Numbered from the stretch's first letter, positions 20,959-30,841 are shown. The stretch is DNA of 64,000 bases from Bradyrhizobium embrapense (GCF_001189235.2 NZ_LFIP02000006.1:186001-250000), one strand, 5' to 3'. The notes: generated from the sequence alone by a model not told the origin. Made by a program: numbers and translations.

Positions 20959-21675
20959 ATGGCAGTCGATGCAACCATGCCGACGCCCGTTGTCTCGGCA
21001 CCGGGCACCAGCAACGGAACCAGCTCGGGAAGCAGCACCGGCAGCGGCCTGACGACCTCGTCGCAGGGCATCGCCGACAATTTCCAGACCTTCCTGACGC
21101 TGCTCACGACCCAGTTGAAGAACCAGAACCCACTCGATCCGCTCGACACCAACCAGTTCACCCAGCAGCTCGTGCAGTTCGCCGGCGTCGAACAGCAGCT
21201 GAAGTCGAATGATCAGCTCAAGCAGCTGATCGCGATCGAGAAGAGCGCGCAATCGACCCAGGCGCTGGTCTATGTCGGCAACACCGTGGCCGTCGACGGC
21301 AGCAAGACCCAGTTCAACAAATCCGCGACCTGGAATCTGGTATCCCCGCAAGCCACCAGCGCCACCATCACGATCACGAGCGCGACCGGCCAGACCGCCT
21401 ATTCCGGCAATTTCAACCTGAACCAAGGCAACGCCAGCTTCGTCTGGGACGGCAAGGGCACGGACGGCACGCAATGGCCGGCCGGCACCTACACGCTGAC
21501 CGCGACAGGCAAGGATTCCAAGGGCAACCCGCTTGCGATCTCGACCGAGATTCAGGGCGTCGTCGACTCCGTCGACCTGACCGCTACCCCGCCGCTGCTC
21601 TCGATCGGCGGCCAGACCTACACCACCGACAAGATCAAGCGCGTGGTCCGCGGCGCGACGAGCAGCAGCAGCTAA
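20959..21675 (+). CDS. flgD: Flagellar hook assembly protein FlgD
   Basis: 238 aa. After a Ser/Thr/Gly-rich start comes the FlgD N-terminal motif FLTLLTTQLKNQNPLDPLD, with FTQQLVQFAGVEQQL, about residues 45-90. FlgD forms the scaffold cap during hook polymerisation. A FlgD Ig-like/tudor region (FVWDGKGTDGTQWPAGTYTL) lies at about 155-180. The start follows TAAGGAG, only 10 bp after the fliK stop, so the two genes form one unit driven from the sigma-54 promoter. Confidence 0.93.
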   Translation: MAVDATMPTPVVSAPGTSNGTSSGSSTGSGLTTSSQGIADNFQTFLTLLTTQLKNQNPLDPLDTNQFTQQLVQFAGVEQQLKSNDQLKQLIAIEKSAQSTQALVYVGNTVAVDGSKTQFNKSATWNLVSPQATSATITITSATGQTAYSGNFNLNQGNASFVWDGKGTDGTQWPAGTYTLTATGKDSKGNPLAISTEIQGVVDSVDLTATPPLLSIGGQTYTTDKIKRVVRGATSSSS

Positions 21676-22445
21676 GCAAAGGCGTCGCTGCATCCCGGCA
21701 ATCCGGCGCTCGCCTCCGCGGGAATTGCGTGTGCGCTTCTGCGCGTCATGAGGCGCCGCATGCACGCCTGTTGTCCCTGCTTCGCAAGGACGACAGTGAA
21801 TGGGGTGCGCGGCCTGTAATCCGCACCCCGCATTCTCGCGACATGATTTGTCCGAGCCTTGCGCTCCGTTCCGCCCTCTCCTCTCGCAGGAGCACAGAGA
21901 AAGCCTACCCGATCGCCCCCATGGGAGCGGCGCACAACATCGACAAATATCAATCAGCAATAAGCTGCAACACGTCAGCTTCCTGTAAGCAAGCGGATGT
22001 TATCCTCATGTTCTGCAATTGAACGACGCTTCCGCCCTGAAACTCCGCAGCTGCCTAGGCTGCGCGCTTTGACCGCCGGCAAGAGTTAGCCAGTGACCCC
22101 GACACGCCCGATCCCGCCAGACCCCGCCCAGACCACGCCACGGCGTGCGGTGACACCTCACCCGCAGCTCGCCGAGACGATGACCGAGAATGCGCGCCTC
22201 AGAACCATCGCCATCACGGTTATGCTTGAAATCGCAGTGCTTCGGGAACGGCTGCCCCGGACTGCAGGCGAGTAACAGCGCGGCCGGAGTGAAATGACAA
22301 AGCGAGGCTATCTCGCCGCACTGACGGGCCTCGAACGCCAGTCTTGTTTGACAGGTCAGGCCTTTGCCGGCGGCGCAACCGGCGCGGCCGGCCCGATGAC
22401 CTCACCGTCCCTTCGATCGATCTTCTTGGCGGGCACACGTCCTGA
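21676..22445. other. Intergenic region after flgD
   Basis: About 770 bp between flgD and the convergent AraC gene. A stem GGGGTGCG / CGCACCCC (21802-21829) could end flgD transcription, but no T-run follows. One small open frame (22093-22275) is listed separately. Nothing else is recognised. Confidence 0.4.
22093..22275 (+). CDS. Possible small protein (60 aa)
   Basis: GTG-started frame with a Pro/Thr-rich first half and a helical, Leu/Arg-rich second half (LRTIAITVMLEIAVLRERL). The ribosome site is weak (AAGAG). No family recognised. It may be real because the second half looks like a coherent amphipathic helix, but chance is equally likely. Confidence 0.3.
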   Translation: MTPTRPIPPDPAQTTPRRAVTPHPQLAETMTENARLRTIAITVMLEIAVLRERLPRTAGE

Positions 22446-23438
22446 TCACGCTTGCACGGCTCGGTTGGCCCCCCTTCGGGCAAGGCGAACGCCTCGCGGA
22501 GAATCGCCGAAGCGAATTCGGAACAAGCGATTGAAATGCGACACGTCCGAGAAGCCAACCTCGAGCGCAATATCGGAAATCCGCCGACGGCCGGCGTCCG
22601 ACCCGGTCAGCAATTCGAGCGCCCGCTGGAGACGCAGTTCATTCAGGCGCTCGGTGAATGACGTTCCGGATGACGCCATCAGACGCTGGAGGTAGCGCGG
22701 CGAGATGCCCTGGCAGCGTGCGACCGTTTGAACGTTGAGCCCAGGGTCCTGGAAGTGTATCGTGATGTAGTCGAGGGCCGCATCGTGCCGCGCAGCCATG
22801 ACGGCGCTCGCGCTGCTCTCGCCCAGGGCAGGACACTCGTCGATCGCGAGTGCGACGAGATCGTGGATGTGGGTCACGACCGTCTGACGAAGTTTCGGGG
22901 AAGTCAGTGCTCGCGCCTTGAGAACTGACTTCAGATAGGTCGCGAATAACCGGAATGCTTCCTTGCGGCGCCCGATCGGCTGCATGACCAGGCTCTCGAT
23001 ATCCGACACGCGCTGCTCGAGGTCCGCGCGCGGCACCGCCAGCCCGAATTGTAGTCCATCAACGTAGGTGACGACGGCTGGTTCGGAATGCAGGATAGCA
23101 ATCGCATCGCCAGCACGAAGCTCGACGTCCCGACCGCACTGCGATAGCTGACTTATGCCGGGAGAGCAGAAAATGACGCCGACGGAATCATCACCATCGG
23201 CAAGACTCGCTTGCGAACGTTCAAAGCGCATCGACGTGCCCCTTAGCGAGAGCATCCGCAGGCCCTGAACCGCCTGAAGCGATGCATGGGCCTCGATTGG
23301 AATATTCGACAGAGGCTCGATGTCAGCGTGCACCACGCAGCGCCCAAAGTGCTCGCGCCAGAGAGGGAGACGAATGCGCTCCGGAAGGTCGCGCGTCGAA
23401 AATCGATACGATGCAAAATCGGCTGCGTCCGTAGGCAT
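22446..23438 (-). CDS. AraC-family transcriptional regulator
   Basis: 330 aa. The C-terminal AraC DNA-binding domain has both helix-turn-helices: LNVQTVARCQGISPRYLQRL (about 234-253) and ISDIALEVGFSDVSHFNRLF (about 285-304), then RFGDSPRGVR. The N-terminal part (SYRFSTRDLPERIRLPLWRE) resembles the AraC-binding-like (feaR/oruR) effector domain. The target is unknown; the neighbours give no hint. A long promoter-like gap precedes it. Confidence 0.85.
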   Translation of the reverse strand: MPTDAADFASYRFSTRDLPERIRLPLWREHFGRCVVHADIEPLSNIPIEAHASLQAVQGLRMLSLRGTSMRFERSQASLADGDDSVGVIFCSPGISQLSQCGRDVELRAGDAIAILHSEPAVVTYVDGLQFGLAVPRADLEQRVSDIESLVMQPIGRRKEAFRLFATYLKSVLKARALTSPKLRQTVVTHIHDLVALAIDECPALGESSASAVMAARHDAALDYITIHFQDPGLNVQTVARCQGISPRYLQRLMASSGTSFTERLNELRLQRALELLTGSDAGRRRISDIALEVGFSDVSHFNRLFRIRFGDSPRGVRLARRGANRAVQA

Positions 23439-23994
23439 GGGGATCTCCAGCCTTCACAGAGCATCAGGATGAAATGCTGCGGCACACCATTTTCATGTCT
23501 GCATTTTGCAATTCACGCACCGGCGTTCTCTCGATCCGTGCGCGCAAGTCCAAGAAGGCATGCTACCGATCTGCTAGTCTGAATTGCCTGCGATCGATGC
23601 TGATGTGAACTGGTTCACCTGTCGGTCAGAATAATACGTTTATACTGGTCGCGAAAGTCACGGCCCTTATTTCTCCCTTAAGAGGAGACGGTCGTGATGG
23701 CTCTATCTGTAATTGCCGCCGCGGATTCATTGGACATCCCTGGCGGCGCGCAGGCGTAGAACAGCTGATGCCCCTGTTCGCAATTGATCCGGTTTACGGA
23801 GCCGCGGGCAGGTCATTTTTGAAAGATTGCCGATACCGATCTTATTTCGCCGCTTTGGCCAAACGCCAAGCAGAATTTGTCGGACATAAAATGCCTGCGG
23901 CACTATTAGCTTTTTGCCGCCGGTTGAAATGGTCGAAATCTGTCACGTGGGAAGTCAACCTCAGTGATCAGGAAGGCGTTCGATCATGTCCACT
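23439..23994. other. AT-rich intergenic region with a short leader-like ORF
   Basis: The strongest ribosome site here is AGAGGAG at 23681-23687. It precedes GTGATG (23694-23699) and a 20-codon frame MALSVIAAADSLDIPGGAQA ending in TAG at 23757. It could be a leader peptide or the stump of a lost gene. A second frame at 23768-24061 does not look like protein. Nothing else is recognised. Confidence 0.35.
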
Positions 23995-24270
23995 TTATTC
24001 GACATGCTTTATCACGAGTACTGTCGTGCCCGCCTCGCCGAAATGCGAAAGCAGCTTTTGATACCGCTCGTCGGCGAAGTCTTGCAGCCGCCGCCGGAAG
24101 ACGGCGATCGTTCCGGGCCCTTTGATTGCGGCTGGCCGGCGAAAGCGCCGCCAACCCTCGGGTAGCCGGAGCGTCCAATCCCATGGCTTGGCCGGAGGCT
24201 GGTCCGGCACGCGCACGACTTTGAGTATCCTAGCGTCCCATGGACCTGTGCCCGATGCGGCCGTGCGCAT
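23995..24270 (-). CDS. Possible hypothetical protein (91 aa), divergent to opgC
   Basis: The translation has a normal composition (RILKVVRVPDQPPAKPWDW ... FADERYQKLLSHFGEAGTTV) and looks more like protein than the other frames here. Family unknown. It starts only 17 bp from opgC in the opposite direction, leaving little room for promoters, so the true start may be further in or this may be a relic. Confidence 0.35.
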   Translation of the reverse strand: MRTAASGTGPWDARILKVVRVPDQPPAKPWDWTLRLPEGWRRFRRPAAIKGPGTIAVFRRRLQDFADERYQKLLSHFGEAGTTVLVIKHVE

Positions 24271-24287
24271 GACCGACGGATCGACAG

Positions 24288-25535
24288 ATGCATGATCGAA
24301 CCGACACCTCGAAGCGATTGATCGGCGATACTCCGCCGGAGTTCAGATCGACCGGCCGCGACCTGCGCATCGACGTCTGTCGCGGGATCGCCTTGTGGTG
24401 GATCTTTCTCGACCATGTTCCGAATAACGTCGGAAGCTGGCTGACGCTGCGCAATTACGGCTTCTGCGACGCCGCCGAGATATTCATGTTCATCTCGGGC
24501 GTGACGTGCGCGCTGGCCTACGGCCGAGCCCGTCAACGTGACGGCTGGAGAGGCGTGATTGGCCGTTCGTTGCGCCGCGGATGGGACATCTACGTCGCGT
24601 TCCTCCTGCTTACGCTCGCTTGCGCCGTCCTCGTCTACATCGCCGGCGGCGATCTTGCCGACGACAGCAATACGCGGGTTTTGTTCGAACGTCCGGGCGC
24701 GACGCTTGCGCACGCCGCGATCCTGCAATTCCGCCCGGTCAATACCGATGTCTTGCCGGTGTTCGTGATCTGTCACGTGATGTTCGCACCGTTGTTGTGG
24801 CTGCTGCTGCGCGCGCCAAACGTGACGCTTGCCCTTTCGTTGCTGCTTTATGCGCTGGTGCACATCCTCGGCTGGCACGTTGCTGCCTGGCCCGACGGCT
24901 TCTGGTTCTTCAATCCACTGGCATGGCAGTTTCTGATCGTGCTGGGCGCATGGTCCGTCATCGAGGGGAGGACAATCCGGGGATGGATGACATCGCGCCC
25001 CGCGCTGATCTTTTCCGCGCTCTTTCTGGCGATGATCCTCGTCCTGGCGCTCGGCCGGGACATCAAGGCGCTTCAGGCCGTAACGGACCTGGTCTTTCCA
25101 TTGGACAAATCGAATCTGAGCCCGTTGCGGCTCCTGCATTTCCTGGCTCTTGCAATCGTGACGTCATGGCTCGTCCCCGCGGGATGGCGAGGACTATCGA
25201 CGCCGATCCTGCGCAGCGCGCGGTGGTGTGGCGAGAACTCGTTGCCGATCTATTGTCTCGGCGTTCTGCTCGCGCTGGCCAGCCAGCTCGATCTGCTCGA
25301 CATCTCGAACCGGCCCTCGGTGCAGATCGCGCTCAGTCTCGTCGGCGTCTTGACGATGATCGCCGTCGCGGCGCTCCTGAACGCGCTCGGCGCCAAGCGC
25401 AAGCCCGCGGGGGTCGCAGTCGATCGGGACATTTCCGCCGCGGTTGCAGATCACAATGTTGGGGATCGCGCACGCAGGACCGTTCTCGATCCACAACTGA
25501 GAGCCATCATCGCTCCATCGACGTATCGCCCTTGA
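24288..25535 (+). CDS. opgC: OpgC-like membrane acyltransferase
   Basis: 415-aa integral membrane protein with about ten transmembrane segments, of the OpgC family that succinylates osmoregulated periplasmic glucans. The start of the domain is diagnostic: RDLRIDVCRGIALWWIFLDH, then FCDAAEIFMFISGVTCALAYG. ENSLPIYCLGVLLALASQ near residue 325 is also typical. In Bradyrhizobium cyclic glucans matter for osmoadaptation and symbiosis, so a role in glucan modification is likely; the acyl donor is not shown by sequence. The last 40 residues are hydrophilic and cytoplasmic. Confidence 0.82.
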   Translation: MHDRTDTSKRLIGDTPPEFRSTGRDLRIDVCRGIALWWIFLDHVPNNVGSWLTLRNYGFCDAAEIFMFISGVTCALAYGRARQRDGWRGVIGRSLRRGWDIYVAFLLLTLACAVLVYIAGGDLADDSNTRVLFERPGATLAHAAILQFRPVNTDVLPVFVICHVMFAPLLWLLLRAPNVTLALSLLLYALVHILGWHVAAWPDGFWFFNPLAWQFLIVLGAWSVIEGRTIRGWMTSRPALIFSALFLAMILVLALGRDIKALQAVTDLVFPLDKSNLSPLRLLHFLALAIVTSWLVPAGWRGLSTPILRSARWCGENSLPIYCLGVLLALASQLDLLDISNRPSVQIALSLVGVLTMIAVAALLNALGAKRKPAGVAVDRDISAAVADHNVGDRARRTVLDPQLRAIIAPSTYRP

Positions 25536-25691
25536 TCAAAATTGGACTCGTGCCGGACATCGGCTATCTGCCACGTTCAATCGCGTTCGCGGCGGAACTA
25601 TTCCGTTCGAGCTTCGGTTTCTGCTCCGGCTGGACGCAACACGGAGGCGAGCCCATGAACGACCGCTCGGCGGGACCGGGACGCCCTCCCC

Positions 25692-26471
25692 TCACGCCGA
25701 CCGGCCCGCGGCCTCGAGGATCAGCCGCGCAATCGGGTCGGGCTGCGAGATCAGCGCCAGATGGCTGGCCTTCACCTCGATCGTGGTGGCGCCCATCCGC
25801 TTGGCCATGAAGCGTTCGAGATCCGGATTGATGGTGCGGTCCTCGGTCGAGACCGCGTAGTAGCTCGGCTTGCTGCGCCAGGCCGCCTGGCTGGTCTTGC
25901 CTGCCAGCAGTTGCTTGTGGAACGGCTGCTGCACCGCGTAGAGCACCTTTGCTTTCGCCTCCGGCAGGTCGCCGGCGAAATCGCGCAGGAACGCTGCTTC
26001 GCTCAGCCGGCCCTCGTCGCCATCGAACACGATGCCGGCGCTCGCGGGCGGCGTCGGATAGGTCTTGGCCAGTGCGGTGTAGTCCTCGTCCGCATCGGGC
26101 GCGCGCGCGGCGACGTAGACCAGCGCCGAAACATTCGGGTGCACGCCGGCCTCGGTGACGATCATGCCGGAGAAGGAATGGCCGACCAGCACCGTCGGGC
26201 CGTCCTGACGATCGAGCACACGCTGCGCCGCGGCGACCGCCTCCGGCAGCGTGGTCAAGGGATTTTGCACTGACGTCACATTGAGCCCCGCGGCCTGCAG
26301 GCGCGGAATGACCTCGGACCAGCACGAGCCGTCGGCGAACAGTCCGTGCACCAGCACGACGTTGCGCGCCTGCGCCGGCGGCGTGGGTGCGGCGATGCCG
26401 CGCGAGGACACCAGCGAAGCGGCAGTTCCAGCAAGCAAGGCAGTCGAGAAGGTGCGTCTGTTCATCAACAT
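25692..26471 (-). CDS. Tat-exported alpha/beta hydrolase
   Basis: 259 aa from the ATG at 26471. The N-terminus MLMNRRTFSTALLAGTAAS is a twin-arginine signal (NRRTFS), so export to the periplasm in folded form is expected. The hydrolase core has the oxyanion motif VLVHGLFADGSCW and the nucleophile elbow GHSFSG. The catalytic His is probably in KASHLALIS near the end. It resembles the small plant-esterase-like hydrolases (EstC/salicylate-esterase type); substrate unknown. The frame extends 19 codons upstream but that would bury the Tat motif. Confidence 0.8.
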   Translation of the reverse strand: MLMNRRTFSTALLAGTAASLVSSRGIAAPTPPAQARNVVLVHGLFADGSCWSEVIPRLQAAGLNVTSVQNPLTTLPEAVAAAQRVLDRQDGPTVLVGHSFSGMIVTEAGVHPNVSALVYVAARAPDADEDYTALAKTYPTPPASAGIVFDGDEGRLSEAAFLRDFAGDLPEAKAKVLYAVQQPFHKQLLAGKTSQAAWRSKPSYYAVSTEDRTINPDLERFMAKRMGATTIEVKASHLALISQPDPIARLILEAAGRSA

Positions 26472-26684
26472 GATTGGAACTCGGATCCAAGGATTAGGGG
26501 AAACGCGCCGGTTGCGGCGCGCGTACAACCTCTCCTACGCAGGCAAAGGCGGTTGGTTACGCGCGCCGCCTCCGCGGTCCTGCAATCGCGATCAAGGATC
26601 AGTGAATGCGTAGAAGATGCGACGAACGTTCATGTGACGTGCGCAACAGTGATTGCTCGAACAAATCCAAATCGATCTCTGCTT

Positions 26685-26850
26685 ACCCCTCTCCCCAACC
26701 CTCCCCCACAAGGGGGGAGGGAGCCCGACCGATGTGCTCACCTCACGTTGCGTGGACCCGTCGCGCGAGAATTGGACGTAAAGGATGTGAAGGGGCGTAC
26801 CGGCGGGAGGGTTCCCTCCCGCCTTGTAGGGGAGGGTTAGGGAGAGGGGT
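26685..26850. repeat. Palindromic MITE-like element
   Basis: Two arms of about 38 bp in inverted orientation with few mismatches: one at 26685-26722, from ACCCCTCTCCCCAACCCTCC, the other ending at 26850 with GGGAGGGTTAGGGAGAGGGG. They enclose about 90 bp without an ORF. The whole is about 166 bp, the size of a miniature inverted-repeat element. It lies in the gap between the hydrolase and sciP. Confidence 0.65.
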
Positions 26851-27030
26851 ACCACTTGCGCCGCTACCCGACACCGGGCGGACAATCGGCTCATAAGCAG
26901 CCAATCCGCCTCCCTGTTCCCGGCCCTTCCAACGAGAATCGTATTGAAGCCTTGGGCTTAGGCAAATTTTAAACCGGTGGGCGTAGGTTACCTATCGCGA
27001 GTTCAGTGGTTGAGAGTTTGTGAGTACGCC

Positions 27031-27306
27031 ATGACAGAACCCCATCGCCCGAGGGTGAAATACGTCATCGGGCCTGACGGCAGCCCGTTAACGATTGCGG
27101 ATTTGCCGGCCCCCGGTACCAAACGGTGGGTCATCCGCCGCAAGGCCGAAGTCGTCGCTGCGGTCCGCGGCGGCCTGCTCTCCCTCGAGGAGGCCTGCAG
27201 CCGCTACACGTTGACCGTCGATGAATTCCTTTCCTGGCAGTTCTCGATCGACCAGCATGGTCTGGCCGGACTGCGCACCACACGTATCCAGCAGTACCGG
27301 CAGTAA
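27031..27306 (+). CDS. sciP: CtrA inhibitor SciP (DUF1153)
   Basis: 91-aa protein with the whole SciP core: KYVIGPDGSPLTIADLPAP, then KRWVIRRKAEVVAAVRGGLL, then SLEEACSRYTLTVDEFLSWQ. In Caulobacter SciP binds CtrA and stops it from activating its promoters in G1 cells; flagellar genes are among its targets. The start at 27031 gives MTEPHRPRVKY; the longer frame is not supported. A rho-independent terminator follows. Its position beside fliF fits a regulatory link with the flagellar cluster. Confidence 0.9.
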   Translation: MTEPHRPRVKYVIGPDGSPLTIADLPAPGTKRWVIRRKAEVVAAVRGGLLSLEEACSRYTLTVDEFLSWQFSIDQHGLAGLRTTRIQQYRQ

Positions 27307-27333
27307 GTTTCTCCTAAAGAGTGGTATTTGACG

Positions 27334-27367
27334 AAAACCGGCCTCGCTTTGCGAAGCCGGTTTTTTT
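27334..27367 (+). terminator. Rho-independent terminator after sciP
   Basis: Stem AAAACCGGC...GCGAAGCCGGTTTT with a TTT loop, then a run of seven T. The stem is symmetrical, so it could act in both directions. It separates sciP from fliF. Confidence 0.8.
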
Positions 27368-27392
27368 CATGTCCGCGTTTTTGCCGCGGTTC

Positions 27393-27408
27393 TTAACCTT
27401 CGTTAACC
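27393..27408 (+). promoter_or_regulatory. Possible CtrA-binding site before fliF
   Basis: TTAACCTTCGTTAACC holds two TTAACC half-sites 10 bp apart. The known CtrA box is TTAA-N7-TTAA (11-bp period), so this is one base short. Position (about 80 bp before fliF) and the adjacent sciP support the reading; in Caulobacter fliF is CtrA-controlled. Confidence 0.4.
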
Positions 27409-27479
27409 ATATGGAAACCATACCCTAGGCAATATTTGCCCAGTCGGACCCGCGTGGGCCGAATCCCTGGGGGCCGTTG

Positions 27480-29111
27480 GTGCAAAGTCTGGTTGCTTTC
27501 TTCAGAGGTCTAGGTGCGGCCCGCCTCGCGGCCATGGTTGCGGTCACTGCGGCCCTGATCGGTTTCTTCGCCTTCGTCATCATGCGCGTCACCACGCCCC
27601 AGATGACCACCCTGTTCACCGACCTGTCGACCGAGGATTCCTCAGCCATTATCAAAGAGCTGGAGCGCCAGGCGATCCCGTTCGAGCTGCGCAATGACGG
27701 CGCTGCGATCATGGTGCCGAAGGACAAGGTGACGCGGCTGCGAATGAAGCTCGCGGAGGGCGGCATGCCGAAGGGCGGCGGCGTCGGCTACGAGATCTTC
27801 GACAAGTCGGACGCCTTGGGCACCACCAGCTTCGTCCAGAACATCAATCACCTGCGGGCGCTGGAGGGCGAACTCGCCCGCACCATCCGCGCCATCGACC
27901 GCGTCCAGGCCGCGCGCGTCCACCTCGTGCTGCCGGAAAAGCCGCTGTTCTCGCGCGAGACGCCGGAGCCGTCGGCCTCGATCGTGCTCAGGGTCCGCGG
28001 CGCGCTGGAGCCGCAGCAGATCAAGGCGATCCGCCATGTCGTCGCCTCCGCCGTCAACGGGCTGAAGCCGCAGCGGGTCTCGATCGTCGACGAGGCCGGC
28101 CAGCTGCTCGCCGACGGCGCCCAATCCGATGCCGATGCCGCGGTCGGCGACGAGCGCCGCGCCGCCTTCGAGAAGCGGATGCGCAAGCAGGTCGAGGACA
28201 TCGTCTCCTCGGTGGTCGGCGCCGGGCGCGCCCGCGTCCAGCTCTCCGCCGATTTCGACTACAACAAGATCACCCAGACCTCGGACAAGTTCGACCCCGA
28301 GGGCCGCGTGCTGCGCTCGACCCAGACCCGCGAGGAAAGTAGCCTCACCGCCGACAATTCCGGGCAGGTCACCGTCAACAACGAGCTGCCGGGCAACCAG
28401 AACCAGGACAACGCGGCCCGCGCCCGCGACCAGAGCAAGAAGAGCGAGGAAACCAACAATTACGAGATTTCCCGCACCACCAAGACCGAGGTGACCGAGG
28501 CGGGCCGCGTCAACCGCATCTCGGTCGCGGTGCTGGTCGACGGCGCCTACGCCAAGAACGAAAAAGGCGAGATGGTCTACCAGGACCGCTCCAAGGAGCA
28601 GCTCGACCGCATCGCCGCTTTGGTCCGCTCCGCGATCGGCTTCGACCAGAAGCGCGGCGACCAGGTCGAGGTCGTCAACCTGCGTTTTGCCGAGCCGCCG
28701 GCCGCGCAGCCGATCGCCGAGCCGACCGGCCTGCTCGGCATGCTGCAATTCACCAAGGACGACGTGATGTACGTCATAGAGCTCGGCGTCATGATGATGC
28801 TCGGCCTCGTCGTGCTGTTCATGGTGGTTCGCCCGCTGGTCAAGCGCATCGTGGCCGCCGACGTGATCCCGGCGCTGGGCGGCGGTGCGGGCATGCCGGC
28901 GCTCGCCGAAGCCCATGCCGAAAGCGCCGGTGCGTCCGGCCAGGCGCTGATCCCGAGCGGCAGCGGCGCGGCGCAATTGATCGACGTCGCCCAGATCCAG
29001 GGCCAGGTCCACGCTCAGGCCGTGCACCGGGTCGGCGAGCTCGCCGAACGCAATCCGAACGAGACCGTCTCCATCGTCCGTCAATGGCTGAGCGAGCCGG
29101 TAGAGAACTGA
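27480..29111 (+). CDS. fliF: Flagellar MS-ring protein FliF
   Basis: 543 aa from GTG 27480 (TTG 27477 is the alternative; GGGGG upstream fits GTG better). N-terminal membrane helix at about 16-36 ([20 protein letters not shown]). The ring-building domains follow, with [19 protein letters not shown] and [16 protein letters not shown] second helix is at about 430-450 ([19 protein letters not shown]). The cytoplasmic tail that binds FliG ends [13 protein letters not shown]. FliF forms the MS ring in the inner membrane. fliG follows after 1 bp. Confidence 0.95.
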   Translation: MQSLVAFFRGLGAARLAAMVAVTAALIGFFAFVIMRVTTPQMTTLFTDLSTEDSSAIIKELERQAIPFELRNDGAAIMVPKDKVTRLRMKLAEGGMPKGGGVGYEIFDKSDALGTTSFVQNINHLRALEGELARTIRAIDRVQAARVHLVLPEKPLFSRETPEPSASIVLRVRGALEPQQIKAIRHVVASAVNGLKPQRVSIVDEAGQLLADGAQSDADAAVGDERRAAFEKRMRKQVEDIVSSVVGAGRARVQLSADFDYNKITQTSDKFDPEGRVLRSTQTREESSLTADNSGQVTVNNELPGNQNQDNAARARDQSKKSEETNNYEISRTTKTEVTEAGRVNRISVAVLVDGAYAKNEKGEMVYQDRSKEQLDRIAALVRSAIGFDQKRGDQVEVVNLRFAEPPAAQPIAEPTGLLGMLQFTKDDVMYVIELGVMMMLGLVVLFMVVRPLVKRIVAADVIPALGGGAGMPALAEAHAESAGASGQALIPSGSGAAQLIDVAQIQGQVHAQAVHRVGELAERNPNETVSIVRQWLSEPVEN

Positions 29112-29112
29112 C

Positions 29113-30198
29113 ATGGCCGCCGTACCCCAGACCACCAACGCCAACGACATCGCCACCGTCCTCTCGACGCTGGCGAACCGGCAGAGCGCCAGGCCCAAGG
29201 GCAAGCCGCTGCCCGGCCCCAAGCGCGCCGCGATCCTGATGCTCGCGCTCGGCGAGCAGTATGGCGGCAAGATCTGGTCGATGCTCGACGACGAGGAGGT
29301 CCGCGAGCTGTCGGTCCACATGTCGACGCTCGGCACCGTCGAGGCAGACGTGGTCGAGGACCTGATGCTGGAATTCGTCTCGCGGATGTCGGCCTCCGGC
29401 GCGCTGATGGGCAATTTCGACGCCACCGAACGGCTGCTGCAGCAATATCTGCCGGCCGAGCGCGTCACCGGAATCATGGACGAGATCCGCGGTCCCGCGG
29501 GGCGCAACATGTGGGAGAAGCTCTCCAACGTGCAGGAAGAGGTGCTCGCCAACTACCTCAAGAACGAATACCCGCAGACCATCGCCGTGGTGCTGTCGAA
29601 GCTGAAGCCGGAGCACGCCGCGCGCGTGCTGGCGATCCTGCCCGAGGACATCGCGCTCGACGTGGTCGGCCGCATGCTGCGGATGGAGGCGGTGCAGAAG
29701 GAAGTCATCGAGCGCGTCGAGCAGACGCTGCGCACCGAGTTCATGTCGAACCTGTCGCAGACCCGCCGCCGCGACGCCCATGAGGTGATGGCCGAGATCT
29801 TCAACAATTTCGACCGCCAGACCGAGACCCGCTTCATCACCTCGCTGGAAGAGGAAAACCGCGAATCCGCCGAGCGCATCAAGGCGCTGATGTTCACCTT
29901 CGACGACCTGATCAAGCTCGATTCCGCCTCCGCCCAGACGCTGATGCGCAACATCGACAAGGACAAGCTCGGCGTCGCGCTGAAGAGCGCCAACGAGGAG
30001 GTGCGCAGCTTCTTCCTCGGCAACATGTCCTCGCGCGCCGGCAAGATGCTGATGGACGACATGGCCGCGATGGGCCCGGTGCGCCTGCGCGACGTCGACG
30101 AGGCCCAGGCGCTGCTGGTCAACCTTGCCAAGGACCTCGCCGCGCGCGGCGAGATCACCCTGACCAAGAACCGCGCCGACGACGAGCTGGTGTATTGA
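29113..30198 (+). CDS. fliG: Flagellar motor switch protein FliG
   Basis: 361 aa, rotor protein at the MS-ring/C-ring junction. The N-terminal domain has [20 protein letters not shown]. The middle domain has HPQTIA-type sequence ([19 protein letters not shown]). The C-terminal domain carries the charged torque helix around [20 protein letters not shown] and [20 protein letters not shown]. It overlaps fliH (TGATG). Gene order fliF-fliG-fliH-fliN-flbD is as in Caulobacter. Confidence 0.96.
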   Translation: MAAVPQTTNANDIATVLSTLANRQSARPKGKPLPGPKRAAILMLALGEQYGGKIWSMLDDEEVRELSVHMSTLGTVEADVVEDLMLEFVSRMSASGALMGNFDATERLLQQYLPAERVTGIMDEIRGPAGRNMWEKLSNVQEEVLANYLKNEYPQTIAVVLSKLKPEHAARVLAILPEDIALDVVGRMLRMEAVQKEVIERVEQTLRTEFMSNLSQTRRRDAHEVMAEIFNNFDRQTETRFITSLEEENRESAERIKALMFTFDDLIKLDSASAQTLMRNIDKDKLGVALKSANEEVRSFFLGNMSSRAGKMLMDDMAAMGPVRLRDVDEAQALLVNLAKDLAARGEITLTKNRADDELVY

Positions 30199-30821
30199 TG
30201 GCCGCGCCCGCAAAATTCCTGTTCGACACGGATTTCTCGGCGCCGGACCGTTCGCGCGAGCGCGCCCCCACTCCGGCTGAGGTCGCGCAGAAGGTTGCCG
30301 ACGCCGAGGCGCGTGCCTATCGCGCCGGCTACGAGGCCGCGCTGCGCGAGGCCAAGGTCGAGAGCGACCGCCGGGCGGCGCAGGCGCTGGAAGAGATCGG
30401 CACCGCGATCAAGGGCATCGCCGCCCGCTTTGCCGGCATCGAGACGCGGATGGAGACCGAGGCCGTCGATATCGCGGTCGCGGTCGCCCGCAAGCTCTGC
30501 ACCGAACTGATCGCGCGCGAGCCGCTCGGCGAGATCACTGCGCTGGTCTCCGACTGCTTCTCGCATCTGGTGGCGACGCCGCATCTCGTGGTCCGCATCA
30601 ATGATGCGCTGTACGAGGCGGCGCACGACAACATCGAGCGGATGGCGGCGCAGTCGGGCTTCCAGGGCCGCCTGGTGATCCTGGCCGAGCCGACGATTGC
30701 GACCGGCGACTGCCGCATCGAATGGGCCGATGGCGGCGTCGTGCTGGAGCGCGCTGCGATCGAAGCAAAAATCAACGAACTCGTCGGGCGCTATCTGGCG
30801 TCCCGCGGCGAGGCTGGCTGA
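30198..30821 (+). CDS. fliH: Flagellar assembly protein FliH (FlbE)
   Basis: 207 aa. FliH tethers and restrains the export ATPase FliI. The N-terminal part is a long charged helix with GYEAALREAKVESDRRA; the C-terminal domain has VAVARKLCTELI and SDCFSHLVATPHLVVRINDA. ATG 30198 overlaps the fliG stop. The protein is divergent, as usual for alphaproteobacterial FliH; its place between fliG and fliN supports the call. Confidence 0.85.
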   Translation: MAAPAKFLFDTDFSAPDRSRERAPTPAEVAQKVADAEARAYRAGYEAALREAKVESDRRAAQALEEIGTAIKGIAARFAGIETRMETEAVDIAVAVARKLCTELIAREPLGEITALVSDCFSHLVATPHLVVRINDALYEAAHDNIERMAAQSGFQGRLVILAEPTIATGDCRIEWADGGVVLERAAIEAKINELVGRYLASRGEAG

Positions 30822-30841
30822 AGGCGATTGAGGGCTGAACC

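Noticed and set aside
27642-30213. Minus-strand frames of 636 and 457 codons over fliF and fliG
   Set aside because: Pure shadows of fliF/fliG codon bias; no protein-like pattern and no ribosome site.
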